This document shows positions 51,674 through 61,703 of a stretch of 64,000 nt of DNA, one piece after another. A model generated the notes under the pieces. That model did no database searches. It worked only from the letters and a program-made list of their open reading frames with translations, and was not told where the DNA came from. A program made the position numbers and the translations under genes. Each line of letters begins with the position of its first letter. Within the stretch, counting starts at the first letter, position 1. The DNA comes from Megaustenia siamemsis (lineage: Eukaryota > Mollusca > Gastropoda > Stylommatophora > Ariophantidae), in the NCBI GenBank assembly GCA_032433765.1, contig JAVIAB010000160.1:38032223-38096222 (forward strand), read 5' to 3'.

Positions 51674-52310
51674 TCAAACCCACAAGTGGATATCAAAATA
51701 GAAGGAATACACCTGGAGACAGTTCAGAGCTACAACTACCTTGGACATACTATAACCAGTGATGGAAAATCTACAACTGAAATAAACAAAAGAATAGGAA
51801 TGGCAAAAAGTAATTTTAATGCCATGAAGAACACACTAACATCAAAACAATTAACACCAGGGCTAAAACTGAGAATAGCAAAATGTTATGTCTTCTCAAC
51901 ATTCCTATATGGTGCAGAAACATGGGCATTAGACAAGAAAACAGAACAGAGAATTGAAGCCTTTGAAATGTGGATATATAGAAGAATAGGTAGAATTGGA
52001 TGGAAAGAAAAGAAAACAAACGATGAAGTCTTAAAACAACTAACAATTAAACGAGAACTACTAAACACAATTAAAACAAAACAAATGCGCTTTTTGGGCC
52101 ATGTTAAAAGACACAACAGCCTACTAAAAGTAATCTTGGAGGAATAAAATACAAGGTAAAAGAGGCAGACCAAGACTAACATGGACGAGTAACATCAAAA
52201 GATGGACATATCAAGCTATGACAACCTGCACCATCAAAGCAAGAGACAGAGCAGAATGGCGCTCCATGGTAACCAAACCTTCGTTGCGGAGATGGCACTC
52301 GATGATGATG
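51674..52310 (+). mobile_element. LINE family A, 3' part inserted in the 30-bp minisatellite
   Basis: Best preserved family A copy. Its frame reads SYNYLGHTITSDGKSTTEIN, then AKSNFNAMKNTL, then TFLYGAETWALDKKTEQRIE, then FEMWIYRRIGRIGW, then MRFLGHVKRHNSLL. After a frameshift near 52145 it reads GKRGRPRLTWTSNIKRW, then RDRAEWRSMV, RRWHSMMM and a GATGATGATG tail. AAAAGTAGGC flanks it on both sides (51664-51673, 52311-52320). The satellite frame fuses in frame to the LINE upstream by chance. Confidence 0.88.
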
Positions 52311-52370
52311 AAAAGTAGGCGCATGTTATTTAGTTGTTAGAAAAGGTAGGCACACGTTACTTCACTTTTA
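52311..52370. repeat. 30-bp minisatellite, right remnant
   Basis: Two diverged units (AAAAGTAGGCGCATGTTATT, then AGGCACACGTTACTT) continue the array interrupted by the LINE. Confidence 0.8.
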
Positions 52371-52565
52371 TCTATTTTATGTAGAGGTCTCAAGTTACTT
52401 CTTTTTCCACTTCCGGTGCCAGGGGGGGGGGGGGATACCAACTTCTGGTTTTGCTTTTCTGGAAGCCACAGTCACTAACACTTGATGCTGTTGTAGAGTT
52501 CCTTTGATGTTGTCACTCCGAGGTAGAGGCTGTCCCGAACTATATGTCCGTCTCCTCCTTTTGTG

Positions 52566-52765
52566 TATGGTATGGCATGGTATGGTATGGTATCATATTT
52601 TATGGTATGGTTATGGTGTGGTTATGGCGTTTTATGGTATAGTTATGGTATTTTATGGTATGGTTATGGTGTGGTTATGGCGTTTTATGGTATAGTTATG
52701 GTATTTTATGGTATGGTTATGGTGTGGTTATGGTTGTGGTATGGGTATGGTTACGTAATGGTATG
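52566..52765. repeat. TATGG-rich tandem repeat with 53-bp higher order
   Basis: Degenerate GGTATGGTTATGG sequence. The word GTTATGGCGTTTTATGG occurs at 52621 and 52674, a 53-bp period. Confidence 0.85.
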
Positions 52766-52894
52766 GCATGGCATCACTAGACATTCTTCTCAGGCGGACA
52801 AACGATTTTATTTTGAATTTTTAAAATTGTCATTCAAATGGTTACATGCCAACTATTTCTGGTATCAGGGAATCAATCGAGGAAGAGGTATGTA

Positions 52895-53042
52895 CTGCAG
52901 TACTAAAAAAAAAAAGACAAATAAACAACAACATAAAAAAAAACAATAAATGGTTCGAAGCAGGATCGAACCCGTACACCATGGCACTGCGCCTTGCCAC
53001 GAGAAGCCGAACGCTTAGGAACACTGCCACTCAGCTACTAGT
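52895..53042 (-). mobile_element. SINE family 3 (tRNA-derived), copy a
   Basis: Minus strand: TAGCTGAGTGGCAGTG (A box), CCGAACGCTT-type stem on the opposite strand, then GTACGGGTTCGATCCTGC (B box), then an A/T-rich tail. The spacing and long middle resemble a class II (Ser/Leu-like) tRNA head. A homologous copy lies at 56185-56338. Confidence 0.72.
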
Positions 53043-53699
53043 TTAATGTTATAAAGGCTCTTATGTTACTTGGATATCTTAATAGGGGGTCGCTGTCTAA
53101 ATATGGCTGAGAAACAATCCTCTGACTCCCTAGTAAGTCTACACACCAAATGGAACCCTTCTCTCTGCTTGACTGCTCTGATGGTAAATGATTCACCCTT
53201 TCAGACACGGGTTGCTAAAGCCCTCTAACAAAGCTCGTCTATGCCAAGTTTTCAGCATCTTTGTTTGGTTGCACGAGCTGCCCGTACAACTTACCTGTTG
53301 ATGAGAATCTTACTTAATTCTAATTTTGAGGTCGGGCCGGGCCATTGAGGTGTTTCACGTGAGTGATAATTAAACACTTCTTTTCTTCTCCACGATTGTG
53401 GTTCTCATGTTTGTGAGAACATCAGTTACATAAGTTCTCACCATCTATGAGTGTAATCTCCATAAGATCTGGCATACACTCTTGATTATAACAAATATAA
53501 CTTCTAAACTAGGAGAATATATGCCTGTATGGTGAGGGACACCTGATCTCACGGTTGTTGAGGGAAAACATGTAAACAAATGATATTCACGCAAAGTCCA
53601 GACCCTTGGGATATCACTAGAATTTTTTTTTTTCGTTCGCCAGCTTTTGACCTCTGACGAAGTCCCTAGAGACTAGGAACTGAATTTTGCGCGTTAATC
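53043..53699. other. Intronic sequence, nothing recognised
   Basis: No supported exon, RNA or repeat. Confidence 0.4.
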
Positions 53700-53975
53700 C
53701 ATTTTACCCTGGCAGCCGTGTGCACACGGATCCCTCGCCACACAGGCAGATAACTCCGACTTCAGAGGTACTCATATTTTTTCCATCGATGAGTAATTGA
53801 CGTTTCAAGCCGGGCCTCGCTGCTGAGACCAGGGGTTGTTGCAGCAGAGAGATATCATAGATACAAATCCCGGATATCATAGATACAAATCCCGGTGTAG
53901 CCGGAATTTGAACCCACAACCTCTCTGTCTCGAGGCCGGCGTCTTGCCTAGAGACCAACCAGTTCACCCCTAGAA
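53700..53975 (-). mobile_element. Probable SINE family 4 (tRNA-like head)
   Basis: Minus strand: GTGAACTGGTTGGTCTCTAG then, about 40 bp later, GTGGGTTCAAATTCCGG, a good B box. A 20-bp direct duplication (GATATCATAGATACAAATCC) lies inside. Only one copy is in the window, so the family call rests on the B box alone. Confidence 0.5.
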
Positions 53976-54404
53976 ATATAAACCTGGCGTTAGCACAACA
54001 AACAACTCAATCCAACTCGAACCACCGTTTCATAAAATGGATCAAAATTGTGTACACGAAACTATAAGCTCCATTCTCTTCTATTCAAGGAACCAGTTTC
54101 ATTGCAGTCGGGATATTCCCATGCCCGCTCCACCACCCGTCTCGGCATTTCTCGAAGCGTATGCAGATTGATTGTTCCTGTAAGGTGTTGATCTAGATAC
54201 ACCTGCGTGTCCCACTAAACACTCTATGTCGACCAGACCCCCTTTTTTACCTTTAGATTCCTCAGGAGTTTAAACAGGAAATTCATTTCTAGAAAACCAC
54301 TCACTCACCACTCACTCACTCACCACTCACTCAACCCTCACTCACCACACACTTACCACTATCTAAGGCTAACAATAACGATAAGACAATTATGTTTACT
54401 CTCC
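53976..54404. other. Intronic sequence with short ACTCACC repeats
   Basis: A small cluster of ACTCACTCACC words at 54298-54350 echoes the giant satellite module but is too short to prove a relationship. Nothing else recognised. Confidence 0.4.
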
Positions 54405-54995
54405 CAGTTACTCTATAGAACCACTTCATAGGACCACTTCAGAGAACCACTCCATAGAACCACTCGATAGAACCACTCCATAGAACCACTTCATAGAACC
54501 ACTCTATAGGACCACTCCATAGAACCACTTCATAGAACCACTCTATAGGACCACTCCATAGAACCACTCCATAGGACCACTCAATAGAACCACTCTATAG
54601 AACCACTCCATAGGACAACTCTAAAGGACCACTCCATAGGACCACTCTAAAGGACCACTCCATAGGACCACTCTAAAGGACCACTCCATAGGACAACTCT
54701 AAAGGACCACTCCATAGGACAACTCTAAAGGACCACTCCATAGGACAACTCTAAAGGACCACTCCATAGGACCACTCTAAAGGACCACTCCATAGGACAA
54801 CTCTAAAGGACCACTCCATAGGACCACTCTAAAGGACCACTCCATAGGACCACTCTAAAGGACCACTCCATAGGACAACTCTAAAGGACCACTCCATAGG
54901 ACAACTCTAAAGGACCACTCCATAGGACCACTCTAAAGGACCACTCCATAGAACCACTCCATAGAGCCACTCCATAGAACCACTTAATAGAACCA
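54405..54995. repeat. 13-bp minisatellite evolving into a 26-bp dimer
   Basis: The outer parts consist of 13-bp units (ATAGAACCACTCC). The centre from about 54608 to 54945 is a 26-bp dimer alternating ATAGGACAACTCT or ATAGGACCACTCT with AAAGGACCACTCC. Confidence 0.9.
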
Positions 54996-55189
54996 CGTTT
55001 AGAAAAAAAATCGGACAAGACTCAACCAATTTGAACACCTTCGTATGAGACAGAGAAAAACAGAAATTGCTCGCGTGTGCAGACGACGCCATTTTCGTTC
55101 CGCCAATGATATGAAACTCTTTATACAGAGTTTCGCAGAGGTAATGTGATCGTCAGAAGCAGATCCTCCGTCGTTAAAGTATTTCGGCA

Positions 55190-55822
55190 CTTTAACTTCT
55201 TTAAGCAAAAGGGCAGACAGAAACATTTTAGACACTTTTCCACTTTATCTTCTTTAAGCAAAAGGGCAGTAAGAAACATTTTAGACACTTTTCCACTTTA
55301 TCTTCTTTAAGCAAAAGGGCAGACAGAAACATTTTAGACACTTTTCCACTTTATCTTCTTTAAGCAAAAGGGCAGGAAGAAACATTTTAGACACTTTTCC
55401 ACTTTATCTTCTTTAAGCAAAAGGGCAGACAGAAACATTTTAGACACTTTTCCACTTTATCTTCTTTAAGCAAAAGGGCAGGAAGAAACATTTTAGACAC
55501 TTTTCCACTTTATCTTCTTTAAGCAAAAGGGCAGACAGAAACATTTTAGACACTTTTCCACTTTATCTTCTTTAAGCAAAAGGGCAGACAGAAACATTTT
55601 AGACACTTTTCCACTTTATCTTCTTTAAGCAAAAGGGCAGACAGAAACATTTTAGACACTTTTCCACTTTATCTTCTTTAAGCAAAAGGGCAGACAGAAA
55701 CATTTTAGACACTTTTCCACTTTATCTTCTTTAAGCAAAAGGGCAGACAGAAACATTTTAGACACTTTTCCACTTTATCTTCTTTAAGCAAAAGGGCAGG
55801 AAGAAACATTTTAGACACTTTT
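55190..55822. repeat. 53-bp minisatellite, about 12 copies
   Basis: Unit ACTTTTCCACTTTATCTTCT then TTAAGCAAAAGGGCAGACAG then AAACATTTTAGAC, nearly identical throughout with a GGAAG/GACAG alternation. Confidence 0.93.
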
Positions 55823-55902
55823 CGGCCAGGGCAGTGGCGCCAAACTGAGCACTGAAGAGACGGCATCCAGAAGATAGTGAAATAATATAGCTGCTTAACG
55901 CT

Positions 55903-56152
55903 GAAGCGCGATAGCTCAGTGGTTAGTGAACTGGACTACAAAGGACAAGAGATAGGGTTCGATCCCAATCGACGGCTTCCGGTTCACCCAGCCTTTAATG
56001 GGTACCGGATTTTTTTTTCTGGGAATGTAATGCGGCACGGGCGTAATACCGACCACATTACCCCAAAAATTATATGCTGAAGGTCTGTAAAATTTATGGT
56101 CACTAACACCATATTTCCTATACGCCACTTGACGTGACGGGGGTACTTTACT
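55903..56152 (+). mobile_element. SINE family 1, copy d
   Basis: Plus orientation: GCGATAGCTCAGTGG (A box), GGTTCGATCCC (B box), GGGTACCGGATTTTTTTTTC, GCGGCACGGGCGTAATAC, and a 3' end ACGGGGGTACTTTACTTTG. The tRNA-like head is well conserved. It is followed closely by SINE family 3 copy b. Confidence 0.88.
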
Positions 56153-56184
56153 TTGTAGGGAATAATAGAACAAATAAGTAGGTG

Positions 56185-56338
56185 CTAGCACTCGGAAAAA
56201 TTAACAGACAAACAACAACAGAAAAAAACGAAGAACAATATATGGTCCGAAGTGGGATCGAACCCGTACTCCCTGGCACCGCGCCTTGCCACGAGAAGCC
56301 GAACGCTTGGCACACTGCCACTCAGCCAACTAAAAAAT
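56185..56338 (-). mobile_element. SINE family 3, copy b
   Basis: Minus strand: TTGGCTGAGTGGCAGTGTG (A box), then GTACGGGTTCGATCCCAC (B box), then the same T-rich tail with CTGTTGTTGTTTGTCTG as copy a (opposite strand ACAAACAACAACA). The head is almost identical to 52945-53042. Confidence 0.75.
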
Positions 56339-56844
56339 TGGCTATTGTAGTTGTATTGTAATTGTCTTACACGAAAGGCGCTCTCAATGACTATAGCATA
56401 GGGTAACGATCACAGACCGGAAATAAATTGTATATTTGTACTTTCCTATTAATGCAAGTATCTCCCAGTAGGGCTGAATACTTGTGTTGTAGACAAACAT
56501 TTATTACTTTGTTAACGCTGAAGAAGATAAGACAATATGGCGCATTTAGCTGGCTCAACAAACAATGAGACAGAACCCAACAAATCAGGTTCGACTTTCT
56601 CTCTTTTCCCCTCTTCTCTTCAGCGTCGAGTGGAGAGATCGTTTTCTGTCTTTTCCCGTTACGTTTCAGTGCTTGTTATTTCGCCTGTTAACGTCATGTT
56701 ATGTCGAAGACGCCCTTTTGGTTTGTTGTTATCCATAACGTTTCATGTTGATCACTTATTGCTTATTTTGCCACGTGGCCAAAGCATTTAATTAGTTGTT
56801 TAAAAAAAAAATAGTTTTCTGCGTGGGGGCTCTTTAACTTTCTT
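56339..56844. other. Intronic sequence, nothing recognised
   Basis: An 84-codon frame at 56537-56791 shows no motif and no splice context. Not called. Confidence 0.4.
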
Positions 56845-56853
56845 CTTATTCAC

Positions 56854-56891
<38 letters not shown>

Positions 56892-57125
56892 GCATCATCA
56901 TCAGCATCACCAAGTACCTGCTGGCGTAGGTGATCATGTATCTCCACAAATTTCGATCTCGACAGTTATTTATCATTGCTGTCGTTGACCTTCTGCCAAG
57001 CCATTCTCTTAAGCTGTCTGGTATCTTTTCTCTTTGCTTCCCTCTATCTCTTCATTCCTCAATTTTCCCAGTTGTTACAAGATATTCCGGTTGTTCTCTT
57101 CTCATTACATGGCTAAAAAATGTTA
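56845..57125 (-). mobile_element. LINE family B, 3' end with expanded (ATC)n tail
   Basis: The ATG/ATC tail at 56850-56910 has expanded to about 18 triplets. It is followed by CTGCTGGCGTAGGTGATCATG, TCGATCTCGACAGTTATTTA and GACCTTCTGCCAAGC, shared with the copies at 45812 and 1835. Confidence 0.8.
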
Positions 57126-57398
57126 TAGAGTATTGTAGCTCTACATATTACTTCATACCAAATTGTCGGATTCCATGCTACATCTGACACATTTAATTAA
57201 TTTGGTATTTCTTTCATATAATTGTTCTAGAATCTAGCGCCATGCTTAATAATGATAGCAGAATTCTAAACCATACATCCTAACAGCTCCCACAGAACAC
57301 AGCATAACTGCACACCAGGTTCCTGAACTTGATAGCCCAGTGCGTTTATGTGATTTGTGTCTGTTAAATCGTTCTGTATATTTCTTTGGGGCATTCAG

Positions 57399-57562
57399 GA
57401 CCAAACAATCGTAACTGTCATCCAGTTAACAACACACGTGTTCCCTTCTACAAGAGAACAAGCCCACTGGGAACCAGAAATCGGACACTGAGTCTTCCGT
57501 CCACAGATGGCCAAAGTACCACAGATGTTGGGGAGGAGAATGGGGGAGATAATCTACACTGA
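57399..57562 (+). CDS. Probable terminal coding exon of the 43440 gene
   Basis: The acceptor TTTCTTTGGGGCATTCAG ends at 57398. The upstream exon leaves one base (G). Joining it to GA completes a Gly codon, and the frame then reads PNNRNCHPVNNTRVPFYKRT, then SPLGTRNRTLSLPSTDGQS, then GEENGGDNLH and TGA at 57560-57562. The polar Ser/Thr/Asn style matches the upstream exon, and no other frame continues. The phase match alone has a one-in-three chance of occurring randomly, so support is moderate. No clear poly(A) signal was identified nearby; the sequence that follows is GA-rich and then a minisatellite. Confidence 0.58.
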
Positions 57563-57725
57563 AGTACAATCTTTGACTTGGAGAGGGCCGCTAGAGAAGA
57601 GAATATGAGAGGAGAGAGAAGCGAGGAGAGGAGAAGATACACTAGGAATGTGGAAACGATGTGTGAGATATTGTGGGAATCAACTATAGAGGTTCGATCA
57701 CTTAAATATGTTAGAGATTGGAAAG

Positions 57726-57727
<2 letters not shown>

Positions 57728-57786
<59 letters not shown>
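57728..57786. repeat. (GA)n microsatellite, about 29 units
   Basis: Uninterrupted AG repeat, possibly within the 3' UTR if the gene ends at 57562. Confidence 0.95.
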
Positions 57787-57788
<2 letters not shown>

Positions 57789-57904
57789 TGATAGAGCGAG
57801 AGAAGAAGAGAAAGACAAGAGTAAAACAGAGAGCGCATTTTTGTTTTAATTTTTTGATCCATCCCGTCCCCCTCCCCAATAGCCCTTCTGCGCAAACACA
57901 AAGC

Positions 57905-58625
57905 CCTACCCTACCATATCACCACAACACAACCACCATCATCACATCACCACAACACAACCATAATCATCACATCACCACAACACAACCACCATCATCA
58001 CATCCATCATCATCACATCACCACAACACAACCACCATCATCACATTACCACAACACAACCACCATCATCACATCACCACAACACAACCATCATCATCAC
58101 ATCACCACAACACAACCATCATCATCACATCACCACAACACAACCACCATCATCACATCACCACAACACAACCACCATCATCACATCACCACAACACAAC
58201 CACCATCATCACATCACCACAACACAACCATCATCATCACATCACCACAACACAACCATCATCATCACATCACCACAACACAACCATCATCATCACATCA
58301 CCACAACACAACCATCATCATCACATCACCACAACACAACCATCATCATCACATCACCACAACACAACCATCATCATCACATCACCACAACACAACCATC
58401 ATCATCACATCACCACAACACAACCATCATCATCACATCACCACAACACAACCATCATCATCACATCACCACAACACAACTATCATCACCACATCACCAC
58501 AACACAACCACCATCATCACATCACCACAACACAACCATCATCACCACATCACCACAACACAACCATCATCATCACATCACCACAACACAACTATCATCA
58601 CCACATCACCACAACACAACCAACT
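57905..58625. repeat. 28-bp minisatellite, about 25 copies
   Basis: Unit TCATCATCACATCACCACAA then CACAACCA. The unit has no stop in any + frame and 28 is not a multiple of three, so a frame cycles through all three phases over the whole array (His/Thr/Ser-rich). It is not a gene. Confidence 0.93.
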
Positions 58626-58759
58626 GTTACAACCAACCATTACCTTAATTCCAAATAGATAAACAAAATAATAGAAATGACTTTGCATGGAAAATAGTTA
58701 CATCGTTGCAAGATCATATAAGAAGCCACAGATCAAATAAGTATCAATAAGACGACATT

Positions 58760-59013
58760 AACACAGCTATAGAACACCAAGTTATAAAACAAGTTAACAA
58801 ACTTTCAATATCTGGGATCAATATTCTCTGTGGATGGTAGAATCGATAAAGAAAAAGATGTACGATGCAATGGAGGAAACCAAACTATTGGGATAGCTAT
58901 CCCCTCCCTATACTTCAACACAAAGCAATATCCATTATCACCAAGAAACAAGTGATACAGAGTATATTTAATATATCATTGTGCTACCAATGCCAAACAG
59001 GGTCACTTACGAC
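58760..59013 (+). mobile_element. LINE family C, left part split by a SINE
   Basis: Across frameshifts: FQYLGSIFSVDGRIDKE, then TIGIAIPSLYFNTKQYPLS, then FNISLCYQCQTGSLTT, the C-terminal side of the RT domain. The right part continues at 59281 after removal of the SINE. Confidence 0.75.
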
Positions 59014-59269
59014 AAAGTAGTCAAGTGCCCCCGTCACGCCAAGTGGCGTATAGGGAATATGGTGTTAGTGACCATACATTTTACAGACTTTCGGCACATG
59101 ATTTTTTGGGGTAATATGGTCGGTATTACGCCCGTGCCGCTTTACTTTCCCAGAAAAAATCCGGTACCCACTTAAGGTTGGGTGAACCCGGAAGCCGTCG
59201 GTAGGCATCGAACCCAACCTCTTGTCCTTTGTAGTCCAGTTCACTAACCACTGAGCTATCGCGGCTCCC
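59014..59269 (-). mobile_element. SINE family 1, copy e, nested in LINE C
   Basis: Near full-length inverted copy. Perfect TSD TCACTTACGAC at 59003-59013 and 59270-59280. Deleting the SINE and one TSD restores a continuous LINE reading across SLTT/KHKRKLAT-like sequence (with pre-existing substitutions). Confidence 0.93.
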
Positions 59270-59815
59270 TCACTTACGACTAAGCATAAAAGAAAACTTG
59301 CCACGTATAGTACTGCACTGTGTCTGAAAAAAGTGCTTGGGGTGATCAGGGAAGACAGAATCTGAAATGATATAAGTGAAAGAGTCGTCATTGAGCCAAT
59401 CCAGATAGAATCTGAAATGATATAAGTGAAAGAGTCGTCATTGAGCCAATCCAGATATAATCTGAATGATATAAGTGAAAGAGTCGTCATTGAGCCAATC
59501 CAGATAGAATCTGAAATGATATAAGTGAAAGAGTCGTCGTTGAGCCAATCCTAAGCTATGTACAGCTCAACAAATAAACTGGTTTGTCCACCAAGAAAGA
59601 ATGCCATGCGATTACTTACTATATAAAGCGTACATTAAAAGTTGAGATGGCAGAAGAGCAAGAGGCAGACACAGCGTAAGATGGACAGACAACATCAGAG
59701 AAGTGCTACAACATCAATTAACAACCAGGGAAGCCGCAAACAGAGTGAGAACCAGAACTTTGTATTTCCCTCGACACCCGAACGGGTACAAGAAGAAAGA
59801 AAAAAAGAAATAAAG
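59270..59815 (+). mobile_element. LINE family C, right part and 3' end
   Basis: Continues HKRKLATYSTALCLKKVLGV, IREDRI, then four copies of a 50-bp piece. It continues QLNKQINWFVHQER, then RGRHSVRWTDNIREVLQHQL, TTREAANRVRTRTLYFPST and an A/G-rich tail. Frameshifts and stops are present. Confidence 0.75.
59359..59557. repeat. 50-bp tandem amplification inside LINE C, 4 copies
   Basis: GAATCTGAAATGATATAAGT then GAAAGAGTCGTCATTGAGCC then AATCCAGATA recurs at about 59359, 59409, 59459 (one base shorter) and 59508. It corresponds to the RIRNDISERVVIEPI part of the polyprotein, so the duplication arose in the retroelement copy. Confidence 0.9.
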
Positions 59816-60010
59816 AAATGGTTAGGACATGCAAGACGATCATCACTAGACCGAATTCCATAGAGAACATTAATATGCAGGACAGGACGAGGGAAATAGT
59901 AGACCTAGAAGACGACGAGTCAATGAAATAGAAGACATGGCGATGAACACCTCGAACATTCCGTTTGTCATGGACGCTGAAAGGTCACCGAAGTGGAGAC
60001 AAGAAAAAAG
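59816..60010 (+). mobile_element. LINE polyprotein C-terminal remnant
   Basis: WLGHARRSSLDRIP, a stop, then across frames RPRRRRVNEIEDMAMNTSN and MDAERSPKWRQ. This resembles the GH-x-R, RPRRR-x-x-x-I and D-x-x-x-W series at LINE C-termini. The 112-codon frame at 59937-60275 begins in this remnant and continues into sequence that I do not recognise. Confidence 0.45.
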
Positions 60011-60545
60011 AAACAAATCAAATGTTGTGAAAATGTATGATTTTAATGCGGAATTTCCCAACCCATTGTCTTCGGACAGGCTAAGTGGTCCGCTAATATC
60101 TGTTTTCTCCTGTGCCAAAACCTGGTTAGACATGGCTGTCTGTCCAGGCCACCTGACAATGTTTGATTGCCATGTTTGTGTTAGTTGTCAAGGCCTCGTG
60201 TTAGTTTTACTGGCTTCACAAACGTCCCGAGCTTTGTTGGAGGGCTGCAGACAAAAACTCCCGGAAGTTAAATAACACACCTCGCGCTAGCAATTCAGGA
60301 CTGCCATTTTCTTTGAAAAGAAACTTCAGCTGCGATCAAGTCAAACACTTTCCCTTTCGGACTTTCTCAACAACTGAAACCGTTTCACCTTTAATAATAA
60401 TAATAATAATAATAAAAACAGCTGTTTCAACGGTTCGTCAAGTTGAAGAAAACATTTACATTTTAATTATTAATTGTATGGGTTTATTTTGTTTTTATAT
60501 TTTAATTTCGCTGTTGCAAAGTTAACCAGTAAGAGAGGAGATAAG
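60011..60545. other. Non-coding stretch with (TAA)n
   Basis: Contains a short (AAT)n tract at about 60393-60414. Otherwise nothing supported. Confidence 0.4.
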
Positions 60546-60792
60546 CCGGTCACACTCAGTAGCGGCGTACAGAGAACATGATGTATGTGCCCATAGTTGT
60601 ATTCTTGTTATACCATTGGCATAATTTTAAGTAACGTTGTCAGCATTACGCCAGTGCTGCGATACTATTCTCAGAAGAAAAAAATCCAGTGCTCGTTTAA
60701 GGCTGGAAGAACATAGAAGTAAGTTGCTGACAGAAATGGGACTCAAGATCTTGTTAGCTGTAGACCAGTTCACTGGTCGCCGCAGCTTCAAG
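60546..60792 (-). mobile_element. SINE family 1, old degraded copy
   Basis: Inverted order of diagnostic words survives with many changes: AGTAGCGGCGTACAGAGAAC, GCATTACGCCAGTGCTGCG, AAAAAATCCAGTGCTCGTTTA, TTAGCTGTAGACCAGTTCAC. It is clearly older than copies e and f. Confidence 0.65.
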
Positions 60793-60915
60793 TAAGGATA
60801 ACTGTCTCTTTCTGGCGTTCACCTGATGACTACTAAAGAAATGAATAGTTCTCTTCATCATCCGCACTTCAAAGGACGTTAAATGAGCGTAGATTCGGTG
60901 TGTTGTAGTTTCCAG

Positions 60916-61188
60916 CTAGGCTGTGATATTTACGCTTTTCGGTTTTGGAACATCCGACTTCAACACGGTTTTTTTAGTACAGGGTTGCTTTCCCATTTCG
61001 ATCCTTACTCGCTTGGACAGGCTGGATAGTGTATTTTTAGGAGCACAGCTAGAAGATGGAGTAGGGTCTTGATCAGCTCTGTTGTTCGCCGACCCCTGAC
61101 GCATGCAGTCGTCTATGGCTTGTTGATCGCACTCAAAGCAGTTACTGGGCGGGCGTCTTTGGCCTCCAAGTAAAGATACAAGTAAACG
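60916..61188 (-). other. Open minus-strand stretch, uncertain
   Basis: Part of a 109-codon minus-strand frame: CFECDQQAIDD, then NTLSSLSKRVRIEMG. The latter faintly resembles the LINE segment preceding YGCE motifs, but too little is present to decide. The beginning of the frame is SINE sequence. Confidence 0.25.
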
Positions 61189-61480
61189 TCGCCCCCATGC
61201 CTTCAGGCGTATAAGGAATACGGTCTCAGAGCCCGCATTTTTCACTTATTGTTAGATCTTTCACTGCCCATTCTCTGATGTTCTGGGAAATTTCCTATGG
61301 GACTTGAGAATAAAGGCCGCATACTCAATGTCTCTTCGAAGTTCGGGTCAGCTTTTATTTCAATCCCTGTTAGTTTCAATAACTATCGACACATTTTATT
61401 AGTGAAAAGGTCGGCATCACCACAGATCGCCCTTCTTTCCAAAGAAAAATGTCTAATGCTCATTTACATTGCCTGGGTGA
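61189..61480 (-). mobile_element. SINE family 1, degraded copy split by an insertion
   Basis: CGCCCCCATGCCTTCAGGCG and TATAAGGAATACGGT match the 3' end of the family. About 160 bp later GGTCGGCATCACCACAGATC, TTCCAAAGAAAAATG and TTGCCTGGGTGAA match its middle. Unrelated sequence (about 61240-61400) separates the parts. Confidence 0.5.
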
Positions 61481-61703
61481 AGAGCGACATCTTTCAGAGT
61501 AAATTAAAATACTATGGCCACGTCAAAAGATACAGTGGACTGGAAAGGACAGTAATGGAAGGCATGGTTGCAAAAAAACACGTCAGAGCAAGAAGAAGGT
61601 GGTTTCAAAACATCAAAGTGACCTTAAATATTGCAATGGAAGTTGAGGATCTGGCTAGAGACGGAGATTCTTTCAGACTGGCTGTGTTGAATGAAACTTG
61701 CTG
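61481..61703 (+). mobile_element. LINE polyprotein C-terminal fragment
   Basis: The frame ends LKYYGHVKRYSGLERTVMEG, MVAKKHVRARRRWFQNIK, then VEDLARDGDSFRLAVLNETC and stop (61701-61703). G-H-x-x-R-x-x-x-L-E-x-x-x-M-E-G followed by RRRW and A-R-D-x-x-x-F-R is a common RTE-type ending. This piece is intact over about 70 codons. Confidence 0.75.

Larger units (their letters stand above)
45691..57398 (+). other. Probable 11.7-kb intron
   Basis: It begins GTGAGTGTT and ends TTTCTTTGGGGCATTCAG. It joins two exons of compatible phase and contains LINEs, SINEs and at least six minisatellites. Unrecognised exons inside it cannot be excluded. Confidence 0.55.

Noticed and set aside
51272..52147. 291-codon frame joining YYLLVIKVS repeats to RT-like sequence
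   Set aside because: Chance in-frame fusion of a 30-bp minisatellite with a LINE inserted into it.
55903..56010. Genuine tRNA gene at the SINE heads
   Set aside because: A and B boxes are present, but the sequence continues into a shared SINE body, lacks a proper acceptor stem and occurs in dispersed copies with TSDs.
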